Source of the DNA: Clostridia bacterium
GTDB lineage: Bacteria; Bacillota; Clostridia; Acetivibrionales; DSM-2933
Reading direction: 5' to 3'
Length of the DNA stretch: 64,000 nucleotides
NCBI GenBank assembly: GCA_026418275.1
Contig: JAOABQ010000072.1
Location: forward strand, 62,001 to 126,000
The notes under the pieces are model-generated. The model ran no database searches, was not told the DNA's origin, and saw nothing but the letters and a program-made list of their open reading frames with translations. Shown one piece after another: positions 16,515-25,877 of the stretch; the first letter of the stretch is position 1; each line of letters starts with the position of its first letter. The position numbers were made by a program, and so were the translations under genes.

Positions 16515-16548
16515 GAATATAGTTTTTTAGAAAAAGAGGATTTGTTAC

Positions 16549-17001
16549 ATGACAAAAATTCTTGTCGACGCGGATGCATGCCCTGTAAAGCAAATTATTA
16601 TCAAGGTAGCCAGGGAACAAAACTTGCCTGTTATGATGGTAATGGATACAAGTCATTTAATCGATGACGGGTATTCAGAAATTGTAGTGGTAGATAAATC
16701 CAGGGATTCTGTCGATATAGCTCTTATTAACAGAACTTCCAAAGGAGATATTGTAGTATCTCAGGATTATGGTGTTGCTGCAATGGCCATCTCAAAAGGT
16801 GCGTACTCCATAAATCAAAATGGGCTCATCTATACCGATGAAAACATAGATAAGCTTTTATTTGAAAGACACCTGGCACAAAAAGTGAGAAGATCGGGAA
16901 AGCGGACGGGAGGGCCCAAAAAACGGACCAGAGAGGACGATATGCGGTTCGAATCAGCATTTTTAAATATAATAAAAAAAGCAAAGTTACAGGAAGCATA
17001 G
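16549..17001 (+). CDS. YaiI/YqxD family (DUF188, UPF0178) protein
   Basis: 150 aa. Family motifs: KILVDADACPVKQ at the N-terminus, a central VSQDYGVAAMA, and the basic C-terminus SGKRTGGPKKRT. The Asp residues in DADACP and QDYG match a PIN-like nuclease fold suggested for this family; no activity is established. No classical SD is visible apart from AAGAGGA. It is preceded by two type-1 repeats and followed by a type-2 repeat, so transcription must come from within or near the repeat. Confidence 0.88.
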   Translation: MTKILVDADACPVKQIIIKVAREQNLPVMMVMDTSHLIDDGYSEIVVVDKSRDSVDIALINRTSKGDIVVSQDYGVAAMAISKGAYSINQNGLIYTDENIDKLLFERHLAQKVRRSGKRTGGPKKRTREDDMRFESAFLNIIKKAKLQEA

Positions 17002-17052
17002 ATCAAAAAGTATAAGCATATTAAATTTGAAGAATGAATATCAGGTTTTACT

Positions 17053-17156
17053 TATAGATAACGGAGTGTAAACATAGTAAAATTCGAGAGATGAAATACC
17101 TGGTTTACGTGGTCTTTCAGAAATCGAAATTTTACTTTTACAGTTGGTTATCTATA
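17053..17156 (+). repeat. Type-2 MITE-like repeat, copy 2
   Basis: 104 bp from TATAGATAAC to GTTATCTATA (10-bp terminal inverted repeats), body including AAATACCTGGTTTACGTGG. Confidence 0.85.
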
Positions 17157-17217
17157 AATGCGGAAATCGAATTTGAATTTTACTGTTTGTTAATCTAAAA
17201 AATTCGGGAGGTTTTCT

Positions 17218-18297
17218 ATGTGGTATCAAAGCAAGTTTTTTAAGTACATGACCGGATTGCTGCTTATTTTACTTAGCATATTTTTGCTAGGGAAGGTTGA
17301 GTTTTTTCTTGTACCCTTTAAAAATCTCATTGCAATTCTATTTTTTCCCATTCTTATTTCGGGATTACTCTATTATCTGTTTCGCCCAGTGGTAAATTTA
17401 TTTGAAAAGCTGCGGATACCAAGGACCCTTGCGATCCTTTCAACGTTTTTAATATTCATTGGTCTTTTAACAGCCATGGCGGTTTACTCAGGATCCATTA
17501 TCCGGAGTGAGATTAGTGATTTCCGGGAAGACTTTCCAAAGATCTTTCAAGCAACAAAGGAAAAGACTCAAGATATATTAAAGGATGAACGTTTTGGATT
17601 TATTATATCAGGAGATTTTAAAGCACAGGCAAAAGACTTTCTTCAAAAGGTGATCCCCTTTATTGGCAATGGAATTTTTGGGACTTTGTCTGCAATTACC
17701 AATATAGCTACAACGTTGGTGGTCGTTCCTTTCATTCTTTTTTATTTTCTAAGAGATGGAAGTGCTTTTCCCAGAAATGTTTTAAGATTTATACCGGAAC
17801 GGTTTAAACAAAATGTAAGGGAGTTTTTAGAGGAATCAGACAAAGCGCTTTCCGCCTATATTACAGGGCAAGCCATTATCGCATTTGTGATCGGCGTCCT
17901 CATGTACATCGGTTATTTGATTATCGGGCTTAAATACTCTTTGATTCTCGCACTGTTTGCCCTATTGACTTCATTTATCCCTTTACTGGGTACTGTTTTA
18001 GGCGTGATTCCTGCAATTTTGGTAGGACTGTCCGTAAATCCTGTCATGGTAGTGAAAATACTGGTTATTATGGTTATTGTCCAGCAGTTGGAAGGAAATT
18101 TTATTTCTCCATTGCTCATTGGAAAGCAGCTAAAAATCCATCCCCTGACTTTGATAATCCTCTTCCTGGTTTCAGGGTCTCTTTTTGGTTTTATAGGAAT
18201 GCTGATCATTGTACCGCTATACTCTATCAGTAAAATTGCTGTAAATATTATAATGAAAGTATACAATATGAGAAACTTCAGGCATATCGCGCCTTAA
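17218..18297 (+). CDS. AI-2E family membrane transporter (YtvI/PerM type)
   Basis: 359 aa with about seven or eight membrane segments: two at the N-terminus, a soluble middle region (EDFPKIFQATKEKTQ), then a long hydrophobic C-terminal half with FLRDG and GNFISPLLIGKQLKIHPL, characteristic of the family. Members export small molecules or act as sodium/proton antiporters; the substrate here is unknown. SD GGGAGG before ATG 17218. It is a single gene. Confidence 0.88.
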   Translation: MWYQSKFFKYMTGLLLILLSIFLLGKVEFFLVPFKNLIAILFFPILISGLLYYLFRPVVNLFEKLRIPRTLAILSTFLIFIGLLTAMAVYSGSIIRSEISDFREDFPKIFQATKEKTQDILKDERFGFIISGDFKAQAKDFLQKVIPFIGNGIFGTLSAITNIATTLVVVPFILFYFLRDGSAFPRNVLRFIPERFKQNVREFLEESDKALSAYITGQAIIAFVIGVLMYIGYLIIGLKYSLILALFALLTSFIPLLGTVLGVIPAILVGLSVNPVMVVKILVIMVIVQQLEGNFISPLLIGKQLKIHPLTLIILFLVSGSLFGFIGMLIIVPLYSISKIAVNIIMKVYNMRNFRHIAP

Positions 18298-18455
18298 AGA
18301 AGAGCGTATATCTTTGAACCCAAATTGGGTTTTTATCAGTAAACCCTTTTATTGGCATGCAAAAAATAATATGCAAACCTCCATTTAAGCCATACCAAAA
18401 ATAAAATATTTACGAATACCTTGAAAAAAACATATAGTTTTGGGAGGGTATAGGT

Positions 18456-20940
18456 ATGAAAAAAACTGTTGCATTGGTTCTTACGGCATCTATTTTTTTG
18501 TCTTTTGTATTGCCGTATAACTACGCACAAGGCTCTGGGAGGCCTGATGGAGAGTTAAAGGAAAAAATTTCAAAGGCATCATTTTATCCGGACACAGCAA
18601 ATGTCAAAAGCTTTAGGGGTAAACAAAGGGATAAGGGTATATGTGGATTGGAATGAGAATCAAAGTCCAAGGTTTATAAGTGGTCCTGTAAGCGATATGG
18701 AAATTAAGGATACAAAGGATATGGAAGATTATCTTTTGGACAATAGAGACGCATACGGGCTAAGCTTGGCAAGCTTTAAAGTTACAAGCAGTGAGAACGA
18801 CACCGATTTGGGAGGCAGGCATTACAGAGTGCAAATGACAGAGGAAGGTATCCCGGTTGAAGGCTCCGAATTAACCGTTCATACAGACAAAAACAATACA
18901 ATTTATTACATTAACGGATCCCTTGACAAAACGGTTGAGTACACATTGCCAAGCATAAAACCATCCATAACCTCAAGTGAGGCTCTTTCGGAAGTCAGGA
19001 AACTCCTTGATCTGCATGAGGGCCTAAAAAAAGCGGATGTGGAGCTTTGCTTTTATAAAAAGGGCAGTACCTGGTATAAAGCCTATAAGGTAGAGCTTGC
19101 GTCGGCGGTTACACCCCAGCACTGGCTTTTATATATAAACGCTCAAGACAAAGGGTTGTTGGAAAAAATAGACTGTATATCCTATTACCTGCAGCCAGAT
19201 GACAATATGCTTACCCAGCTTAAAAATATAAAACAGTCAACGCTTAATGATGATGTGTTTGCATCATATATTAAGGGAGTCCGTGGACCCGTTGAAATAG
19301 GTACTGGTAAAGGATATCTTGGACAGGATAGAACCTTTGGAGTCAAGAAAAGCCCAACAGCAGATAAGTACCTGATGATAGATGAGTCAAGGCCGGCTGA
19401 GATTTCAACCTTGGGTTGTATCAACGGGTCTTCAACTTCCATGACCATAACTTCACCCACCTTGAATTTTACCGATGCCTCGGCAGTTGACGCCCAGTTT
19501 TATGCAGCAGGTGTATATGACTATTACAAAAATGTTCATAACAGAAACAGTGTGGATAATAAAGATTATCACCTTTGGTCCAATGTTCATTATGGAACAA
19601 AGCTTAACAATGCATTTTGGACCGGCTTCAGCATGATGTACGGTGACGGTGATGGCGTTAAGTTCAGGCCTTTTACAACCGATTTAAATGTTATTGCCCA
19701 TGAAATCACCCATGGTGTCACTACAAACACAGCCAACCTTGTTTATAAGGACCAATCGGGTGCCTTGAATGAAGCTTTTTCGGATATCATGTCATATTTT
19801 ATAGAAGCATACTATACCGGAGATTATACGGATTGGGATGTGGGAGAAGATCTCTTTATAAAGGGTCCAAGTGCAGTTAGAAACATAAAGCAGCCTTCTT
19901 TATACGGTCAGCCGGAAAATATGAAGGACTACATTACAACAACCGAGGATAACGGAGGGGTTCATTTCAACAGTGGAATTATAAACAAAGCCTTTTATAA
20001 CGCAGCCTCACTGCTCGACAATCCAAAAAGCATGGAGAAGGTATATTTTAAAGCCTTAACTCAGATTCTTACATCCAAGGCAACCTTTATTGACTCACGG
20101 AATGCGTTGGTGCAAGCTGCTGAAGACTTATATGGCATGAACTCTATGGAGGCCTATGCCATTGCAAAGGGATATTCCTTAGTTGGAATCGGAAGTGAGA
20201 TACCCAAGCCAACGGCTACACCTTTGCCGGATACTTTTAGCATAAAGGGTTTTGTCAGTGCTGATCTAACCTATGCTGACGATGCAGCGGGAAAAATGCT
20301 CGAAGGCTTTATAGTAAATCTTAGTAAAGGAGACGTTACATACAGTATAAAAACTGACAGTAAGGGATATTTTGAAGCTGGAGGCATCAAAGCAGGAGAG
20401 TATCTGGTAAGCTTTTCAAAACTCAATTACCTGGAAAGATTAGGTTCTGTAAAGGTTGACAATGATATCATCCTTGGAAGCCTTGACAAGCCTGTGCAAG
20501 TGGTTCCGGGTGATATGGCAGTCAATGATGTGCAGGACAGGGCCATCAACATGATAGATATTATGGAAGTTGTAAGCTTTTTTAATAGTGTAAGCGGTGA
20601 CGGAAAGTATTCTGAGGCAGTCGATTTGAATTTAGATGGTGCTATCAATATGTCGGATATTATGGTGATAGTTGGGGTGTTTAATAAAACGTCATCGGAC
20701 TATCCAGAGCTTACTATAATAAGGCCTACGCCAACGCCTACCGAGGTGAAGTCACCTACCCCAACGCCCACTCTAAAACCTACCCCAACTCCTTTTCCCC
20801 AGTGGTTACCCGACAAGGCTTATGCAGTAGGTGACAGGGTATCCTATATGAATTCCAATTACCAATGTATTCAGGCTCATACCTCAAATGATAACTGGGC
20901 TCCGCCGGATACCTTGAATATTTTGTGGAAGAAAGTGTAG
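18456..20940 (+). CDS. M4 thermolysin-family metalloprotease with X-dockerin and CBM5/12, interrupted by one frameshift
   Basis: The signal peptide (MKKTVALVLTASIFLSF..., from 18456, SD GGGAGGG) is in one frame and the rest (from about 18605) in another. Removing one A from the AAAA at 18606-18609 joins them. The second frame holds an FTP/PepSY-type propeptide, a thermolysin catalytic domain (HEITH at 19699, NEAFSD at 19768), an X module (20240-20508), a dockerin with two loops (second: DLNLDGAINMSD), a Pro/Thr linker and a CBM5/12-like module (20797-20937, three aromatic positions YAVGD, YQCIQAH, W). Expected to be secreted and attached through type-II cohesin. Without the signal peptide it could not be exported, so the shift is a real lesion, a sequencing error, or recoded. 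Confidence 0.85.
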
Positions 20941-20966
20941 GATTACAGCCTATGGGGGGAAGGTAT

Positions 20967-23288
20967 ATGATAAAAACTGAGAAAATAATTCTGTGGGTAT
21001 CTATGGTTCTGTTCATGATTGTAAGTAAGGGGATCGCTTCTTTTGCAGTTCCTTACAATGGCAATATTTTAGAAGTTAAGCAGCCTGATGGAAGTAAAGT
21101 GCAGGTTAAAATGTGGGGGGATGAATTTTATCAGGAGGTAGAAAGCCTTGATGGTTTTGCACTCTGTTTTGATAATAAATCCAATACTATATGCTATGCC
21201 GATTTGAATAAGGATGGCTCAGAGCTTATCTCTACCGGTATACCTTACAATGGTAAGAACCTTACAACGGGGTTAGCCCATAGAAATAAAACCATCCAAA
21301 AGGGATTAAGAATTCATTCCGAAGCTAAAAGCAGAAAAGTACAGGAAAAAAAGAGCCAGTTAAAGGTCATGGACAGCACCCCGGCTTTTTTGCGTGACAA
21401 CCGGGCAGAAGGCCAGAAGGTGGGGCTGACAATTTTAATAGATTTTAAGGACTGCCCTGCCAATGTATCAAGCCAGGAAATGGATGATCTTATTAATAAG
21501 ACGGGTTATACAGGCTTTGGCAATAATGGATCTGTTAAAGACTACTTTTATGATGTATCAGGTGGAAAGATGACTTATGTCAACAAGGTTACAGCCTATT
21601 ACAGAGCAAAAAATCCCAAGACCTATTACAACGACGTAAATGTTCCACAACCTCTAAGAGCTCAGGAGCTTATTACAGAAGCTTTAGATTATCTGGTAAG
21701 CAAGGGTTTTGATTTTTCGGGTATTACCCTGCAGGGTAAATATGCTATGGCTGTCAACATTCTCTATGCGGGAAGTCCTGATGTGGTATGGGCAAAAGGG
21801 CTTTGGCCCCATGCAGGTTCAATGCAGGCTCCCTATAACTCAAACGTAATCAATATAAGCAAGTATCAGATGGCTAATATAGGCAACAGCCCTGTTATCG
21901 GACCCTTTTGCCATGAAAACGGGCACATGCTTTTAGGCTACCCTGACCTTTATGATTCCGGTGGAGATTCAAAGGGGGTGGGTATGTACTGCCTTATGAG
22001 TGCCGGCTGTTATGGCGGGGCTTTAGGGACAAACCCCATTCCCCCCTGTCCTTACTTAAGAAATAGGGTATCAGGGTGGGGAAAAATTACAGCGATTAAC
22101 ACCCTTTCACCGGGAACCATGCTTTCTTTGAAATCAAACGTTCTAGACTGTTTCCAGTACAAAGGACCCGACAGTGATGAATGTTTCTTTATAGAAAGCA
22201 TAAAGAAGGGCGGCAGATATCAATCGTCACCTTCAGAAGGCCTTGCAGTGTGGCATTATGACAGGTGGGGCTTTACAAACAATAATCAGGACATGACTGT
22301 TTACGGTCATTATCTGGTTTCCCTTGAGCAAGCAGATGGAAAGTTTGATATGGAGAAAAACGTTAACAATGGAGATTTGAAAGATTTATTTTCCGATGTC
22401 AATAACAGCTCTTTTACGGATACAACCATGCCCAATGCCAACTGGTGGGATAAAAAGCCCTCCGGCCTTCTGATTTCCAATATTAGCAGTGCTGGCGATA
22501 CAATGAGTTTTATATACGGGAGCTTCAGTACACCAACACCTATACCTACACCCACACCGGATGGTTATAGTGTAAGTGGTTATGCAGGTGCTGATTTCAG
22601 CTATGGTGAAAGTGTTTCTGCGAAAATATCGGAAGGGTTTAATGTGGAGTTAAGCAGCAGCCAAGGGTCATTTACAACCAAGACGGATAAAGAAGGCTAT
22701 TTTAATATCAATGGACTTAAAAACGGAACGTATCTTTATAAGCTTTATAAGCAAAATTATCTGGAAAGGAGCTCTAACTTAAGTATTGACAGAGATCTTA
22801 TCATAGGGACTCCAATGCAGCCGGTCCGGCTCTATCCCGGAGATATTGCAATTAATGGGGTACAGGATAAGGCCATCAACATGTCGGATATTATGGAAAT
22901 TGTAAACCACTTTAACAGTACTGCAGGGGATGGAAAATATGACGAAACGGTGGATTTTAATTTGGACGGCGCAGTAAATATGGCAGATATCGTTATCATA
23001 TTAGGGAATTTCAATAAGACATCGTCAGCCTACCCTGAGCTTGATATTTTAAAACCTACCCCCAAACCTACCATAAGTGTAACACCTACGCTGACACCTA
23101 CAGCCATAGTAATTCCTACAGCTACCCCATACCCGTCCTGGTCTGGCAGCAGTTATAACTATAAAGCTGGGGACAGGGTTACCTACAATGGTGCAAGTTA
23201 CCAGTGCATACAGGGACATACCTCCAATGGCACATGGGACCCGATCAGTGCGCTTGGTATTTTGTGGAAGATGATTGGCTATAGATAA
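20967..23288 (+). CDS. M6 (immune inhibitor A-like) secreted metalloprotease with X-dockerin and CBM5/12
   Basis: 773 aa. A signal peptide ends near IASFAVPYNG. The catalytic zinc motif is FCHENGHMLLGYPDLYD (His codon at 21912), typical of M6 peptidases. After it come a Pro/Thr linker, an X module (22563-22835), a dockerin (second loop DFNLDGAVNMADI) and a CBM5/12-like module (about 23137-23280, YKAGDRVTYNG, YQCIQGHTS, W). Domain order matches the M4 gene just upstream, 26 bp away, so they look co-transcribed. Start at 20967 is preferred for GGGGGAAGG. It would degrade protein at the cell surface or in cellulosomes. Confidence 0.88.
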   Translation: MIKTEKIILWVSMVLFMIVSKGIASFAVPYNGNILEVKQPDGSKVQVKMWGDEFYQEVESLDGFALCFDNKSNTICYADLNKDGSELISTGIPYNGKNLTTGLAHRNKTIQKGLRIHSEAKSRKVQEKKSQLKVMDSTPAFLRDNRAEGQKVGLTILIDFKDCPANVSSQEMDDLINKTGYTGFGNNGSVKDYFYDVSGGKMTYVNKVTAYYRAKNPKTYYNDVNVPQPLRAQELITEALDYLVSKGFDFSGITLQGKYAMAVNILYAGSPDVVWAKGLWPHAGSMQAPYNSNVINISKYQMANIGNSPVIGPFCHENGHMLLGYPDLYDSGGDSKGVGMYCLMSAGCYGGALGTNPIPPCPYLRNRVSGWGKITAINTLSPGTMLSLKSNVLDCFQYKGPDSDECFFIESIKKGGRYQSSPSEGLAVWHYDRWGFTNNNQDMTVYGHYLVSLEQADGKFDMEKNVNNGDLKDLFSDVNNSSFTDTTMPNANWWDKKPSGLLISNISSAGDTMSFIYGSFSTPTPIPTPTPDGYSVSGYAGADFSYGESVSAKISEGFNVELSSSQGSFTTKTDKEGYFNINGLKNGTYLYKLYKQNYLERSSNLSIDRDLIIGTPMQPVRLYPGDIAINGVQDKAINMSDIMEIVNHFNSTAGDGKYDETVDFNLDGAVNMADIVIILGNFNKTSSAYPELDILKPTPKPTISVTPTLTPTAIVIPTATPYPSWSGSSYNYKAGDRVTYNGASYQCIQGHTSNGTWDPISALGILWKMIGYR

Positions 23289-23382
23289 CACAAAGACATT
23301 TTCCATTTGCCTGTCGCAATGAGTATAAAACCCTTCGCTAAATGTCATGGTCATTTGGAAAGTATTAAGTGCGGTCTAATTG

Positions 23383-23446
23383 GATCGTGAAAATGGTTTT
23401 ACACGGACAAATTAAATTTCACGATATTAAATCAAGGAAATTGAAG
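23383..23446 (+). repeat. Type-3 repeat, copy 2
   Basis: GATCGTGAAAA ... TTTCACGATATTAAATCAAGG, nearly identical in its 3' half to 11217-11283. Confidence 0.6.
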
Positions 23447-23557
23447 CGCGATGTAAAATCTTTATCGCATTCAATATAGATAGTTTTCAAAATGTATACT
23501 TGCTTTGCCCTTTCATTTTCTTGATCTTTATTGCCATTTAATTTAAATATCCCGTTT

Positions 23558-23589
23558 CTCCACTTGCAAATTGAAATAAAAAAGTGGAG
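23558..23589. promoter_or_regulatory. Inverted repeat upstream of sigI
   Basis: CTCCACTT (23558-23565) and AAGTGGAG (23582-23589), 16-nt loop. Just downstream is CGAAATA (23609-23615), which could be the -10 of a SigI-type promoter, but no CCC-rich -35 is visible at the right distance. Confidence 0.35.
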
Positions 23590-23647
23590 GAATGGGACGT
23601 TGTTTTGTCGAAATATATTTTAGTATGATTCAAAAGAGGTGTTACGC

Positions 23648-24433
23648 TTGTTCAAACTGCCGTTCTTAGGCAATTCTGAAAACCACAAAATAATAAAATC
23701 AATTAAAAAAATAAAAAGCGGCGACAACCTACATAGAGATAGCTTTATAAGTGATTACAGGCCCTTTATTATAAAGACTGCTTCGAATATTATAGGCAAT
23801 TATGTGGACCCTTATAACTCAGAAGAATACAGCGTTGCCTTGATGGCTTTCAATGAAGCTATAGACAGATACGAGCCGGCTGCAAAAAGAAATTTTCTGG
23901 GATTTGCCCAGATGGTTATAAAATCCAGGATTATAGATTATATGCGAAAGAATAAAAAAGATAGTTCCGTAATTCCCTTTTCGTATTTCCAGGAAAGAAA
24001 TAAGAACCAGGACTATGGAGGTACATTAGAAGGAAGCGACTTTGAAGAGAGTTTTCTTATATCGGATTCCTTTCGTCAATATGAGAATATAGAATCGAAG
24101 GATGATATTGAGCTGTTTATAAAGACAATTGAACAATTCGGTTTTTCTGTTATGGATTTGGCAGATACTGCACCCAAGCATAAGGATTCAAAGATGCTCC
24201 TGGTGAGGGTTGCCAAGATTATATCAGAGAGGGATGAATTGTTTTTTGATATGATAAGGAAAAAGTCAATACCAAGAAATGAGCTTGCCCGGTTGGCCAA
24301 TGTACATATAAGAACAATTGAAAAAAACAGGAAGTTTATCATTGGTGCTGCAATCATCATGAGAAGCAACCTGAATGTTTTAAAGGATCATCTGAGAATT
24401 TTGGAAAGGGGGAGCAAGCAGGATGTTAAATAA
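23648..24433 (+). CDS. sigI: SigI-family RNA polymerase sigma factor
   Basis: About 261 aa. SigI features: RDSFISDYRPFIIKTASNIIG, an SEEYSVALMAFNEAIDRYEP segment, FLGFAQMVIKSRIIDYMRKN (promoter -10 recognition) and a C-terminal RNELARLANVHIRTIEKNRKF that would read the -35. The start is not sure: GAGGTG at 23636-23641 suits TTG at 23648 with a 6-nt gap, while GTG at 23639 overlaps the SD. In cellulosome-forming clostridia each SigI is held by a membrane RsgI sensing an outside polymer. It overlaps rsgI by 11 bp. Confidence 0.92.
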   Translation: MFKLPFLGNSENHKIIKSIKKIKSGDNLHRDSFISDYRPFIIKTASNIIGNYVDPYNSEEYSVALMAFNEAIDRYEPAAKRNFLGFAQMVIKSRIIDYMRKNKKDSSVIPFSYFQERNKNQDYGGTLEGSDFEESFLISDSFRQYENIESKDDIELFIKTIEQFGFSVMDLADTAPKHKDSKMLLVRVAKIISERDELFFDMIRKKSIPRNELARLANVHIRTIEKNRKFIIGAAIIMRSNLNVLKDHLRILERGSKQDVK

Positions 24434-25607
24434 AGGTACAGTTATAAAATTGACACACAGCAAAGCCCTTGTTTTATCGCCTGACGAAGGGTTTGTGCAA
24501 ATTAAAAGAAGCCCCCTGATGGAAGTAGGCCGGATGGTGTTTTATGACAGCAGCGATATTATCAAAAACACAAAAAATAGCAGATTAGGTATTGTCGGAG
24601 GAATAGCAGCCGCAGCGGTTATAATATTCATAGTTTCTTTTATGTATATGCAATTTTATAGCGTAAACCGTGATTATGCATATTTGGATATGGATACTAA
24701 TCCGAGCATAAGGTTTACAATAGACAACTCTTATAAGGTTTCGGAAATTACTCCGATCAATGAAGACGCACAGTCCATAACAAAGGACTTGAGGTTGGAG
24801 GGAGTTGCGATGGATAAAGCTTTTTCAAAAGTATTAGAAGAGATACGGGGTATGGGACTTTGGAATGGTAAAAGCAGAGACAGTATTATTGTGTCCATGG
24901 CAATGAATGAAAGTGTACAAGAATTTGAAAAGGATAAGCAAGCCTACAAAAGCAGGGTTGAAGCAATTGTTAGAAATATTAAGCTTGCAGTAAAGGATAA
25001 ACCTGAAGTAAAAGGGATAAGGTTTATTATGGTTTCACCTTGGGAAAAGGCAAAAGCCGACAGCCTTAAGGTATCCATGAACAGATATGTGGTTTTTAAG
25101 AGAGCATTGGAAAAAGGTAAAAAGCTTGATGTAAACCAACTTAGAAATAAGAGTGTTGTTAGCCTTCTTGCGGAAAATAATATTAAGCTGGATGATATAG
25201 AAATTGCCTTGCCGGATATGAATGCACCGGCTCATAAAACACCGGAAAAAATGCCAGAAAAAACATCTTCATTGCCGGCTGTTGATACGAATACTGTACA
25301 GCCGACAAAAAAGCCAAATGTAGCTAGAACGCCTAAACCGCCTCCAGTTACAGAGCCTGTTAGCGGTTTTGCTGCAGATATGGTTAAACCGTCACCTACA
25401 AATACACCTTTACCTTTAGAAAATCCAACACCTCCTACGCCTCCAGCAGATCAAGGTGGAATACGAGAATGGAAGTGGGTGGTAGAGTATAAAGAAGGAG
25501 ATGTTGTGTCTTACAAGGGTGTATTATATGTATGTATTCAAGCACACAAGTCAACAAGTATGTGGGATCCTCCCTATGTTCCGGCCTTATGGAAAAAAAA
25601 GAAATAG
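24423..25607 (+). CDS. rsgI: RsgI-type membrane anti-sigma factor with CBM5/12 sensor
   Basis: 394 aa. Residues 1-52 are the cytoplasmic RsgI_N anti-sigma domain (MLNKGTVIKLTHSKALVLSP). One membrane helix spans about 55-77. The outer juxtamembrane domain has DTNPSIRF; in this family cleavage between Asn and Pro (N93-P94 here) has been described as part of signalling. After a helical region and a Pro/Thr linker (about 265-344), the last 50 residues form a CBM5/12-like module (YKEGDVVSYKG, YVCIQAH, W). That module matches those on the two proteases upstream. The ligand may be chitin, another polysaccharide or protein-rich surface. A terminator follows at 25617. Confidence 0.92.
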   Translation: MLNKGTVIKLTHSKALVLSPDEGFVQIKRSPLMEVGRMVFYDSSDIIKNTKNSRLGIVGGIAAAAVIIFIVSFMYMQFYSVNRDYAYLDMDTNPSIRFTIDNSYKVSEITPINEDAQSITKDLRLEGVAMDKAFSKVLEEIRGMGLWNGKSRDSIIVSMAMNESVQEFEKDKQAYKSRVEAIVRNIKLAVKDKPEVKGIRFIMVSPWEKAKADSLKVSMNRYVVFKRALEKGKKLDVNQLRNKSVVSLLAENNIKLDDIEIALPDMNAPAHKTPEKMPEKTSSLPAVDTNTVQPTKKPNVARTPKPPPVTEPVSGFAADMVKPSPTNTPLPLENPTPPTPPADQGGIREWKWVVEYKEGDVVSYKGVLYVCIQAHKSTSMWDPPYVPALWKKKK

Positions 25608-25615
25608 TTAAAGTG

Positions 25616-25644
25616 ACCTCACGCTACCCATGGTGAGGTTTTTT
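25616..25644 (+). terminator. Terminator after rsgI
   Basis: ACCTCAC (25616-25622) pairs with GTGAGGT (25633-25639), followed directly by TTTTT. Confidence 0.8.
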
Positions 25645-25667
25645 GTGCTCCCAGCATGGTCGCTTCC

Positions 25668-25760
25668 TAGTGCCTTTTAACACAACAAATTTTAAGTTTC
25701 AAAGTGTTAAAAATGCACTTCATCCGCATACCCTAGAAAAGAATTACGTTATGAGGCACT
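25668..25760 (-). repeat. Type-1 MITE-like repeat, copy 4 (inverted, internally shortened)
   Basis: TAGTGCCTTTTAACAC ... TTATGAGGCACT. It reads opposite to the other copies and lacks about 13 bp that carry one arm of the GTGCCTCG hairpin, so it appears to be a decayed copy. Confidence 0.75.
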
Positions 25761-25877
25761 TGTTAGTGAGAGTCTAATACGGAGGGGATCAGATGCTAAG
25801 TTTGCAAACTTTTTGTCTGTAACTGGATAATCCTTTATTTTATACTTTCAAATGTAGAGGAAAGCAGATATTTTTGA

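Noticed and set aside
18336-18530. Minus-strand frame at the signal-peptide end of the M4 gene
   Set aside because: It overlaps the promoter, SD and signal peptide of a clear plus-strand gene.
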